A DNA stretch of 64,000 nt from Epiperipatus broadwayi (lineage: Eukaryota; Onychophora; Udeonychophora; Euonychophora; Peripatidae), in contig JAQFVV010012477.1 of NCBI GenBank assembly GCA_028023455.1, positions 1,735,501 through 1,799,500 on the forward strand, given 5' to 3'. The notes under the pieces are model-generated. The model had not been told where the DNA came from. It ran no database searches and was given only the letters and a program-made list of their open reading frames with translations. Below are positions 13,107 to 23,529 of this stretch, one piece after another (position 1 is the stretch's first letter; every line of letters begins with the position of its first letter). A program made the position numbers and the translations under genes.

Positions 13107-13212
13107 CTTGCATTGGTGGTCGAGAGGTCAGCGTGACAGCCTTGCACTTGCAGGCAGTTGCCCGGGTTGCGGGTTCGCGTCCCGGCCGATGCTATGACAC
13201 TTAAAAAAAAAG
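13107..13212 (+). mobile_element. Minimal tRNA-like SINE / retroposed tRNA pseudogene with A-tail
   Basis: A GC-rich 90-bp body can form a 7-bp acceptor-like helix (gcattgg with ccgatgc, one wobble). It has a pol III A-box-like tggtcgagagg and a B-box-like ggttcgcgtcc. The body ends in tatgacactt and an A-tail. It is flanked by a perfect 16-bp TSD aagaaatcaaaagtgt at 13,091-13,106 and 13,213-13,228, which shows retroposition. The anticodon arm is poor (a 4-bp stem with a 9-nt loop, or mismatched alternatives), so I do not assign an amino acid. It differs strongly in composition from its surroundings. Confidence 0.85.
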
Positions 13213-13382
13213 AAGAAATCAAAAGTGTTTCAATATTTTCAGGGTAAAGCAGATAAATTGATAAAAGTACTAAAAATAACTCACAAGCATAGATAAGTGA
13301 TATAATCTTAACAGAAATAAGTTCAATCTTTTTTTAAAAAATAATTAGCTCATATTATATTTATGTACTTATGTACATATAG

Positions 13383-15074
13383 GAGTGACTGTGAACTAGC
13401 AAGAAAAGCTGTAGAAGAGAATAAAAGACTCAAGAGTGTAAAACAACATTTTGGTATTGGTAGGAAATTTATATCTGCAATAAAAAAAAGATGGAATTGT
13501 TACTAAAAAAAGAGATGATATCATGAAATGAATAGAAGATTTGTATCAAGAATTATATAGTAATAAAGAACAAGTACCTCCTATATCTATTATAACTTCT
13601 GAATTGCCCAGAATTTTAAATGAAGAAGTGAAACATGCAATTAAATGTATGAAGAAAGGAAAGGCTCCAGGTAATGATGGAATTATAATTGATATATTAA
13701 AAGAAGCAGGTGAAAAAATAGAATATTATTTAGCAAAGTTATATACCAAATGTCTAAACAATAAAGATGTACCAGATGATTGAAAGAATGCAGTATTAAT
13801 GTTAATATTTAAAAAAGGTGATAAATAAAATATTAGAAATTATAGACTTATCAGACTTTTATCAGTTTTATACAAAAATTTTACCAAGACAATTACAACT
13901 GGTCTACAGAGAACATTGTATTTCCACCAACCAAGAGATAAAGCTGGATTTAAAAGTGGTTTTAGTACAGTAGATCATATCCAGGTATTAAAGTTATAGA
14001 AAGGGCAAATGAATATGAGTTGTCATTATGCTTTGGATTTGTAGATTATGAAAAGGCATTTGATTCTATAAACATTTCTTCAGTGATTAAAGCATTGGAT
14101 CATCAAGGTGTAGATCCAGGATATTGTCATATTTTAAAAAATATTTATAAAAATGCAACAGCAACAATTAGATTACATAATGCTATTGGGAAAGTCAACA
14201 TTGAGAAGGGTGTAAGACAGGGTGACTCTATATCTCCAAAACTTTTTACAGCAGTGCTGCAAGAAGTATTTTGTGGATTAAAATGGGAATCTAAAGGAGT
14301 GAAAGTAAATGGAGATTATTTAAGTCATTTAGATTTTGCAGATGATGTAGTTGTTTTTGCAAATAATGCTTTAGAGTTGCAGGAAATGTTGCAAGAGTTA
14401 TCAGATGAACCTAGGAAAGTAGGACTAAAGATAAATGTTAAAAAGACTAAAGTAATGTTTAATGGATTTTCTCAAAGTATGAAAATAAAGATTGATTATG
14501 ATGAGTTAGAATAACAGTTACAAATACCTTGGTCAGATTATTAATACAGATGGAAATCATAAAATTAAACTTGATTGGAGTGTTTTTTATAGAAATAATT
14601 TGATACTAAAAGGAAATATGCCTATGTGTTTGAAAAGGAAGATTTTTAATAAATGTCTTTTACCAGTTCTTACTTATGGATCTGAGACTTGGACACTTAA
14701 TAGAAATGCAATACAGACTTCAGACTACTCAAAGAAGTCTGGAGAGATGCATGTTGGGAATAACAAAAAGAGATCAAAAACACAATATATGGGTAAGAGA
14801 ACAAATAGGTGTTACTGACCTCATTAAAAAAATTAAAAGACTGAAGTGGAGTTGGGTTGGACATATTGCTAGAAGACATGATAATAGCTGGACAATTGAA
14901 ATCTTAAACTGGATTCCAAGAGATTGTAAAAGACCCAGAAAGAGACCTCATGTGAGATGGATGGATGAAATAAGAAAGTGTGCAGGGGTGATGTGGAGAA
15001 GGGAAGCTAAAGATCAGAGAAGATGGATTGAACTTGGAGAAACCTTCATCCTCCAGTGGATTGATAGTGCTTGA
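13383..15074 (+). pseudogene. RTE-type reverse transcriptase pseudogene (copy A)
   Basis: The coding region is broken into at least three frames. The piece at 13,541-13,783 carries the pre-RT motif EVKHAIKCMKKGKAPGNDGI. The piece at 14,020-14,514 carries GFVDYEKAFDSI (RT motif A, with the Asp), GVRQGDSISPKLF (motif B) and HLDFADDVVVFANNA (the catalytic FADD). The piece at 14,676-15,074 carries the RTE C-terminal block WVGHIARRHDNSWTIEILNW and ETFILQW. A TGA near 13,781, a stop near 13,997 and frameshifts around 14,515-14,600 and 14,670 interrupt it. The catalytic residues survive, so decay is modest. The endonuclease domain is absent. Confidence 0.9.
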
Positions 15075-15100
15075 TGATAATGATGATGATAATGTATATA
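13383..15100 (+). mobile_element. RTE-clade LINE, 5'-truncated copy A
   Basis: The element lacks the apurinic endonuclease region and begins inside the linker before the reverse transcriptase (RT). It runs to the characteristic C terminus and ends in a short (gat/gataat)n microsatellite at about 15,073-15,095, the usual RTE 3' end. It is closely similar to the minus-strand copy at 44,600-46,465 and to a much older copy at 23.5-25.5 kb. No convincing TSD was identified. Confidence 0.88.
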
Positions 15101-16720
15101 TATATTGTATTTAAAGTCTAGAGAAGACAATTGGAACCTCTCCTTCAATTTATATATAGTATATTGTCATACAACCCATTTTTGGTGATTAATAGGCAAC
15201 CAAATTTATTATATATTAAAACTGAAATAGTATTTGTACTTCTCAACTAGTTACAATTTAGGCAATTACATACAACATTGGTTCATTTTTTTTATTTTTG
15301 TTACTATTGTTATAAATTCTTATTATAAATTAATAAATTTGAAACCTGTCTAATTATTTTTTTAAGTGTGCAAGGTAATTTTTGATAGTTAAATTTTAAT
15401 CTAAGGTTACACCAATATTGGTAAGGGAAATAGAGTTTTACACATATATATTTTATTATACAATTATTATTTAAATCTGATTAGATATGCATTTTATATT
15501 GTCATTACATTGAAATGGTTGCTTGCTTTATATGAGTTAATATCATTTGTATAAATACTTTCATTAGTTTAGGGTTAATTATTAAGAGCTTATCTTGTTC
15601 AGTTATAAAGATCTTGATAGATTTTTATTGTCATAGTCATAATGATTTACCTTAATTATCTTTAAATTTTTTTGAAATGAATCATAAATTTATTAATTAT
15701 TAAATCGTAATGTTTATTTTTGACAAATAAAAAACCTATAATTGTCTTCTATGGTTTAGTTGTTATAAAATCCATTTTTAATAATAGTTTATTAGGATTA
15801 GTTGATTATGATTTGGTAAATATCCTATAGTAACCTACTTTATGTTTGATATCATGGTATGATTGGATATTAAAAATGCAAGATTATCTATTAGGTCTAT
15901 TGATAATGTGTTCTTGATAAGCATTTCATCTTGATATATAATTAAGCAATGATTGCATATTGATATAAAGTAGAGTACAGATATGTTAATGTTATATAAC
16001 ATTTTATTAAGCTTAATATAAAAATGATTAATGTTTTCATTTTTGCTTAAACATTAGAGATATTGTAGGTTTACAAAACATTTTCAAAGTGTTGTTATAA
16101 CTGTTTAGGAACTAGTTTATATAGGTAGGGAATATGATTAAATTTTTATGTAAATTATAATATTTGATTAGTATAGTATACCAGAACTTAAGTTATTTAC
16201 TGATTTGAGTTTTGAATTATTTAGTTACAAATTAAAGGGATATTTAATCATATATCATTGTTTAGGACAATGATATATGATTTCACCACTATTGTACATT
16301 ATTTTGGAATAATAAATAGATTTGGTGATATCTGAACTGATGATCTTGTTTGTTTTCTTTTGTTGTAAATGGTAGTTGAATAAATTATCTTTTAAATAAA
16401 CATCATCTTCAGTATTTTATTTTAGTGCAATGGACAATCTAAATAATTATGCACCAGAAATATTGTTATTGCATAATGTAACAAACGACTGAGCTAGATA
16501 ATTTTATTCAGGTTATAACAGAGTTACTATTTATTTGTACATGATTTGCATTGCTCTGTTATAAATAATATTTAAATCATAAGGTCCATTTCTTCATTAT
16601 CTTTTATTTAACTTTGTGTCAGTAATAAAAGGTTGTGTAAAAACCTATAGGGCAATTTATTTTGTTTTATGACAAATGCTAACCAAACCAATGTAGAAGA
16701 ATAATAGGACAGTAAATCAA
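15101..16720. other. AT-rich intergenic sequence
   Basis: No gene or element recognised. A short palindromic block (atcatatatcattgt...acaatgatatatgat) lies at about 16,247-16,281. Confidence 0.55.
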
Positions 16721-16724
16721 TTAT

Positions 16725-16900
16725 TACCTCATTATAAAATGACTCCCAAGTCTCTAGGGCTATTAAGTAAGAGGTTAGCATCATTATTAACCCATTACAA
16801 AATGGCTACCTAACTGAGGGTTTATGATGATCATGTACAGGTGTCCCATTATAAAATGGTGTCCAACATGGAACCTGTTTACCTGATTAAAGACCAGGTT
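16725..16900. repeat. Three spaced copies of a cattataaaatgg motif
   Basis: The motif cattataaaatg (second copy cattacaaaatgg) occurs at about 16,732, 16,791 and 16,846, spaced 55-60 bp, in a slightly GC-richer block. It lies about 300 bp upstream of a retrotransposon gag relic and could be part of its leader or LTR. There is no direct evidence for that role. Confidence 0.45.
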
Positions 16901-17195
16901 TGAGTCTCATATATATGCTGAAATATGATTTTGTATTTATATCCATTATTGGAGTTTTATAACTGATTATATTATATTAAAGTGTAAAGTAATATATGTA
17001 GAATTTTATTATTATTGTTGTTCTTGGTGAGTTTTTTTGATGACTGGAAGGTTGAATGGGTAGATATGTTCTATGAAAGAATAAGTAAAGTTAAGATATT
17101 TTATAATTTATTCTGAAAAAAAAAAGATATTATATTTGCTATAAAATAATAAGTAAGTTGGAAACCAATAAAGTAGAATCATTCTCAGAACCTGA

Positions 17196-18650
17196 ATGAG
17201 GTCTCCACCAAAATTGCTCGGAGAATTGATGAAAAAGATGGATGGTCAAAATAAAAAACTAAGCGATATTAATAATAAAATTGGAGATGTAAGTAGAGAA
17301 AATAAAGAGCTAAGAAAAGATGTGATTAATAAATTTGGAGATATAAAGAGAAAATAAGAGCTAAGAGAATAATATAAGTAGGGAAAATAAAGAAGTAAGA
17401 GAAGATATAAATAATAAAATTTGATTTATGTAAAATTGAATTGAATGCTACTAATGCAAAGTTTGATGAGTTTGAATACAATTTGGATAATCAATTGAAG
17501 GCATCTAATGTTAAATGTGATAGCAGGTTTAATGGATTGAGAGACCATTTAGACAGATCATAAGAAAAGTTGAAAAGCAGATTTGAAAACATGAGTAGTG
17601 AAATTAAAATTTGTAAAGTTGGGGATAAAGAATTGAAATTTTTTTTACAAAAATTGAGAAAACTTATAAAAATGACCAAGAAACTTCAAAATTAGAAATA
17701 AACAATATTAAATTAGAAATGAAAGATGTACAAAGTCAATTAAAGAGAAATATAAAGAGGTATCTAAAAAACATAATAAGTCTGATAATGAGATAAAGTA
17801 CTTGCAAAAAGGATGTAAGGAATCTCAGAGTAATTTAAAGGATATGCAAGAAGAGTTAAATAATATTGAGCAAATGAAAACAGGAGAGTTAGATGATTTA
17901 AAAGATAGATAGACAATCATCAATTATCTTTACAAAAATTAGAAAGTTATAATAAGAAGCAAGAAGCAGTTTATAATGAAATGACAAATAAGAGAATTCT
18001 GGAACAAGATATACATAAAAATTTGGAGGAACAAGAGATAAATCTTAATCATAAGATAACTGTAGTGTTGAAAGATAAGATATTAGAGATTTAGAATATT
18101 CTTGTTAAATTTACTGTTAGTTCTATGGATAAATTGTATCAATAAATAGCTTAAGAGAATAAATTGTTAAGTAAAGTTCATCGTGATTTATTGCCAATAT
18201 ATAGTGAAGAGATCAATAAGCTAATACATGGTCCAGAAGAGATTAAGAAGGAAAGAATAAATAAAAACATAGGTAGGTTTATCCCACTTAAAAGTCTTTA
18301 AAGGGGAATATGATGAAAACTCTGTAAAATATTTGAGTGCATTAGAAGAGTTCTCATAAAGTAGGTTGAATGAGGTTGATAAATTTTCAGTAACAATTAA
18401 CCATTTAAGTGCATCCACCAAACATTGGTGGAAATGGTTGTTCCATAAGCCAGAACAACTGGGGATTTTAAATATGTATTATTGAATAGTTTTTCTGTGG
18501 ATAACAAACTGGATAATATTAGAGACCAAATTAATCAAGACAAGTATAATCCTAGTAACAGGCATGATGTTGAAGATGTGTCTGAAATACTCGGATTGCT
18601 CGAGACAAATGAAACACCTACAGAAGTAGTCACAAATACTGTAAAATAAT
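17196..18650 (+). pseudogene. LTR-retrotransposon Gag relic with coiled-coil repeats
   Basis: From the ATG at 17,196 a frame of 53 codons (MRSPPKLLGELMKKMDGQNK...) leads into Lys/Glu/Asn-rich sequence interrupted by many stops and shifts. A roughly 66-bp module encoding a NNKIGDVSRENKELRKD-like heptad segment is repeated about three times (17,260-17,430). Downstream frames continue coiled-coil-like composition to about 18,200. A globular Gag-like part follows with LSALEEF and a INHLSASTKHWWKWL segment near 18,390-18,440, typical of capsid regions of LTR retrotransposons. A protease relic follows in the same direction. No LTR or primer-binding site could be assigned. Confidence 0.65.
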
Positions 18651-18979
18651 CCTGCATATAATGTTTCTCCAATAAATTTTATAGAAGTAGGAAAACTGTA
18701 GATAATAAAACAAATGGGTCCTATAGGGGCAATAAAATGTTAAGATTTTAACACATAAACACCAACAATATTAATCCTAAACATGGTGATAGAGTAGTCA
18801 GCACATTAAAGAATACACCTATGAAAATGTTTGGGGCTAAGCTTAAAACTAGTCCTTTAAATTAAAATTGGTCATTGGAATGTTCCTCACTGCAGGAGCC
18901 TTATACTATCATAAATTTGGGAAGCAATGATATCATTAGCTATTAAACTTCACTGAGTTTTGAGACAGAAGATGACAAT

Positions 18980-19418
18980 TCTGATAGGGTAATAGAAAAT
19001 TATATAAATGACAATTGTCCATGAAATTAGCATACTTATACAGGGTATATTAGTAAGGACTATACTTCATTCTGGGGGTCAAATTTCCATTATATCAGAA
19101 AATTTGTATAATAAACTTACTGAGATAAACTTTGAAATCCCTATATTGCTATTTACACAAATGCAAGTTATAATGGTAAATGGTCATAAAGCAAAACTGT
19201 TTGCTCAGCAAGTATGGTTGACTATAGAACTTAATTCAAAAACAGTGGGACAAATATTTTTGATCATGTCTAGACTTATTCATGAGATCATAATAGGGTC
19301 TGACTTCATGAGTTGGTTTGGATGTGTTATTGTTACAAAAATATTTATTATATTAGAAAAGTTTTATCAGATGTGGAAGTTTAGAAAGAAGGGAGTAGTA
19401 CATCGGTTCCTATCTTAA
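18980..19418 (+). pseudogene. Retropepsin-like protease relic
   Basis: An open frame of 136 codons contains VRTILHSGGQISIISENLY followed about 65 residues later by EIIIGSDFMSWFGCVI. This matches the retroviral-type aspartic protease of LTR retrotransposons, whose active-site loop is DTG or DSG and whose later motif is ILG.DF. Here the catalytic Asp is replaced by His (HSG), so it cannot be active. It lies 3' of the Gag relic as expected for a Gag-Pol order. No reverse transcriptase follows before 20 kb, so the element is truncated or deleted after the protease. Confidence 0.75.
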
Positions 19419-19424
19419 GCATAA

Positions 19425-20560
19425 TCATTAGTTAGTTTTTCATAGTAACTATCATAAACTGTTAGGAATGAAAGAAACTGAACTACACAAATAAGTTGCC
19501 AAACATTTTTGATTGTCAATAATACTAAAATCATTAAGACAAGAAAAGATCTCTAAAAGAAGATAATTGAATTCAAGGACTAAAATGGTAAGATATTCTG
19601 AAGGAAAAAAAAATCAGTATTTTAATTTTGTCTTTCTTTTATATTAAAAAAAGAAAATAATACTGGAGTATTAAGGAATAAAAATATTTAAATTGAAAAT
19701 ATTCAAGGAATAAATTATGCTTTAATTCATATATACATATACAAATGAATATATTATTATGAAAACTGGTATAATATAATTAGTGTTTTTATATTCATGC
19801 ATGGAAAGCTTTAATAAAGAGTTAGAGAAAATTTATGGAATGATCTTTTGATTATGCAAGAGGAAGTCTACAAGAAAAGACTATATTTATTTTATTATTA
19901 ATCTCTTTGTTTGTCTTTTTATATACATCCTGAAAACAAGTAATAATAAATTTTTGTATAAAATAAGCTGATAAAAAATATAGGTCACACATATAAATCT
20001 GAAAAAGTAAGAAGCCCTCCCCCAGCTATAAAAATCTGTTCACTGATGATTAAATTGTCTGGATGCTACTTACAATGATAAAACAACTGATAAATAATGA
20101 TATTAATATTGCAAATAGAGATTTGAAATTCTTGGACTTATTTCATTCTGGAAAAATCGAGAAATTATTTTGATATTCTCCACCAACGCTTGACAGATCC
20201 TCATTTTTGTTTTGAAAATTACTTTAATAACAATTTATATAAAAGTCAAACAAAAAATATTTTTTTTAATAAAATATATTGTACATTCAATATTGCATCT
20301 TCATGGACAATTATATATAATCCAATTTTTAAATTAACCGGATTAAATATGAAATATGGGCATTTTCTTTCAAAAAAAATAATGTTTTAAAAGAGATAAA
20401 CAATCAAACAATAAATCTTTTATGCAGGTTCTTCTTTTGGACACAATATGATCTGACATCCAAAACTTCTGTTCATTTTATATTTATGTAGACTTAATTG
20501 TGTTCAACACAGATTTAAAATTTTTCAAGTTATTTGATAATTTCCTTGTAGCTTCAAATA
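19425..20560. other. AT-rich sequence without recognised gene
   Basis: I see no continuation of the retrotransposon pol gene here and no other family. The 66-codon frame at 20,190-20,390 has no recognisable motif. Confidence 0.5.
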
Positions 20561-20564
20561 AATC

Positions 20565-21000
20565 CTTTTTCCAACATTAAAATTTTTTTTACAACTGGTT
20601 TAGACTGTTTTAAAATTGTTTGTATCGACTCTTCTAATTGTTGTTGTAAGTTTTCTGTCACTACTTCAATATCGGACTCACAGTCAGAAATGCCCTGTTC
20701 CACTTCATCTGCATAATTATTTTAGAATAATCTCTGCATATAATTTTTAACTAGTTTAATGTAATTAAATTTTGATGTAGATTTGAAAAAAATGTCATAT
20801 TGTTCTCATAAGTGGTTTGGATTTGGTAAAAACTTTAATAATGAAACTATCACATTATTCCTCTTCTTTATTATCTGTCATTTAAGTTCGGCTAAGTGTT
20901 TTTTGCTTAATATCGAATTCCATTCTTTTTCTTTTTAAAATACTTTCAGAAGTCGCTATTGTTCTGCTTACTCATTTTTGGAGTCTTTATAAGTTATGTA
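20565..21000 (-). pseudogene. Unidentified decayed coding relic
   Basis: On the minus strand a 50-codon open stretch (about 20,565-20,735) reads as plausible protein: an acidic segment ADEVEQGISDCESDIEVV, then an amphipathic ENLQQQLEESIQTIL and KQSKPVVKKILMLEKGF. Upstream near 20,985 an ATG begins MSKQNNSDF followed by a stop and KYFKKKKN. The composition is unlike the surrounding AT-rich filler, and codons are not simply A/T runs. I cannot assign a family; a transposase N terminus is one possibility. Stops and shifts make it non-functional. Confidence 0.35.
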
Positions 21001-21169
21001 TGTTTTTTGTTGTTGTTTTTTTAATTTAAATTTGCGAATTTTATATAAAATAAATAACTCCAAGTAAAAGTATGTAGTTAATTTAAAAATTATCTTTTTA
21101 TAAATGCTGGCTAAATATTAAACATAGTAATACTTAAAATATTACTATTAAATATAATAATACTTAGAG

Positions 21170-21505
21170 TGACTTGAGGTCAACATGAGCATGGCAATAA
21201 TATTGGCATGGAATTTGGCTTTCCATCATCAGATTTTCAATGGTATGGATGGCTTAAAAGTTGGAGTGGATTGAAGCCTATCTATTAAAGTATGAAGATT
21301 TGCTATCTTAATATAAACTGTGCACTGATTATATATATATATATATGTGGGAGATGATAATCTGGACCAATAGATAAGTGCTGGTTTAGTACGAAATAGC
21401 TATATTGGTGATTATTTATCTTTTCTACGTGTGTGGTCATGTGTATCAGTGGTATGAGATAGTGTGGATAGTTGAAGGGTGTTTGAAAGTTTGAGTTCAA
21501 ATCCC
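21170..21505 (+). mobile_element. Hammerhead repeat family 2, partial copy
   Basis: It is similar to the reverse complement of the 31,752-32,386 element, from ggctttccatcatcagattt through a (ta)n tract, the hammerhead region and gtgtatcagtggtatgagatag. It lacks the direct-repeat duplication. The end gagttcaaatcccc resembles a pol III B box and is also present, diverged, in the 26.2-kb copy. Confidence 0.75.
21365..21408 (+). ncRNA. Degenerate hammerhead ribozyme (family 2)
   Basis: Helix I strands accaa (21,365-21,369) and ttggt (21,404-21,408) and the gaaa at 21,392-21,395 are intact. Stem II gtgct/agtac (21,377-21,391, loop ggttt) pairs fully with one G-U. The core is tagataa instead of CUGANGA, so activity is not expected. 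Relative to the 31.9-kb copy its stem II closing pair is G-C where that copy has U-U. Confidence 0.65.
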
Positions 21506-21509
21506 CTAT

Positions 21510-23529
21510 ATTTAAAGTGAATGTTTTGTAAAAATAATTTCTTTTTCTGTTTTGTTTTTCTCGAAATTCTCAAGAAATGACATTAAATTTCTCAAGAATC
21601 GAGAAAAATTTATCAACTGAGAAATCTCAAGAAATCGAAAAAAAAAAACTCTCAAGAATTATCAGTAATTATAAATAACTTTAGGTAAACATTCTCATTT
21701 AAGAAGGTTTACCACCTAGTGTTACAATAAATAAAAACACAAAACAAAGAAAATATAATAAAGCAATTCTGGTAAAAGTCATTAGTATTCTTTTGAATTA
21801 ATTCTATTTCATTCATATAGGATATTCAAATAAATATTTCTTTATGTGTCACATATTATTGGTGAAAATTTAAACCTGAAATAATAAAATAATATCTTTA
21901 CATATCAAGCCACTAAAGAAATGTTATCATAAATGCCAATATGATTGGCTGAATACTCACTAATATCATCAACTATTTGTTTGTATCATGGTTAACCGTT
22001 ACTATCTATCGATATATATATGAGTGGGTGTGATCATTCTTATGTGAGTATATGTGGCTGCAGAAAAGAGTTTGATATAATTTAAAGGGAATATTATATT
22101 CTTTCTACTCTGACTAAACACCTAAAACCCACTCCATATTTTATTTTTAATATATATATTATTACTATGTGATTATTCATATGATAATAAACATAGATGA
22201 GCTTCTCTGTAATATGATTAAGCCAATGTGGTGAGTTCATTGAATATTTATCTCCAAATTTATATTAAAATCATTGTGGCTCTTTTTTTATTCAATTGCC
22301 TGAGAGTTTTAAGTAAAATATCAGAATTTTTTAAGGTAAGATGAATGCGGATGTGTCTTTGAGTATTTTTTTTTCTAGATATTAGTAATCAGAATGAACA
22401 AAATTAAATTACGGTCTTTATTCTGAGAAAAGTGTAATATCACCAGCCCAGAAAGCAATTTCTGGCTAAAAATGGAGAATATAAATATCCTGATTGTGTA
22501 CCAAATCTGCCATTCAATCATGATTATTTATTTATATACCTATAACTTTACATCATGTTTATATAAATTTGAAGAACTGTCTGCGATTATATGGAAAATT
22601 TTTGAACATTGTGAATTTAAAAGAAACAATGAAGATACAATCAATTTTTAAAAAATGGATATGCACCTTAATATGAGGACACAGTGTCAGAGGCACAAAT
22701 GGAATAATATTTATTATAAATAAAAAGTAAAACAATATTGACAAAATTGATAAAATACCATTCAGGATAGAAAAATCAGTGGTTCAAATTACTGTATAAA
22801 GTATTAAATTTGATAATTCAGGTATATGCTCCAAATAGATTATAATATGATGAACAAGTCAAAAATATTTATGTGGACGTACAAATGATTTTGATCAGAT
22901 GAAGCAACATTTTAAGTTTGTCAAAAGAAACATTAATGTTAAAATTGGTAAATAATAGCAAGATAAAAGTATTCTGGGTAAATATGGTTATGGTGACAAG
23001 AGAAGATAATTAATTAAAGTTTGAAAACAACAAAATTAAATTACAAAACACAACATAGTTCTCTCTTTTAAAAAAAATATTAATGGATATGAAAGCATTC
23101 AATGAAAGTATATTATATTTTAATGAACAATAAATATTTATTTTAAGAATATAATGTTAATAAATACACTGTAATATGATGGAACCCATGTTAATGGCAA
23201 ATTAAAAGAATGAAATCTGAGAGAAAGCAAAATATTGGCATTAATTTAAAACATTCAAATGAGTTTACCATAGAATAGGCAACACATTTTCAAATATTGA
23301 CATACCTTGAAAATAGTTCAAGATTAATTGAAATCATTAATATGATAAATTCTAATGTACTAAAACAATAGAAAAGATAATTTGTAAAAAAAAAAACCCC
23401 ACAAATATAAATTTGCCAACAAATTCGTATGATGAACTGAAGCAATCTAAAATTTGTGAAAAATGATAAATTAAATAAGAATTGAATAACAAATGTTTTG
23501 GTAAATACCATGAAATTAATTCATATAAT
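21510..23529. other. AT-rich sequence without recognised gene
   Basis: About 2 kb; short minus-strand frames (22,559-22,744; 23,290-23,511) are hydrophobic by composition and match nothing. A block of ctcaagaa/tcgagaaa motifs at about 21,550-21,660 is locally repetitive. Confidence 0.5.

Noticed and set aside
13114-13197. Functional tRNA gene
   Set aside because: The acceptor helix and B-box-like sequence are present but the anticodon arm does not form a 5-bp stem with a 7-nt loop, and the TSD plus A-tail show a retroposed copy.
16337-16343. ctgatga as a hammerhead core
   Set aside because: Followed by T-rich sequence with neither stem II nor GAAA.
20043-20049. ctgatga as a hammerhead core
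   Set aside because: No stem II, GAAA or helix I pairing nearby.
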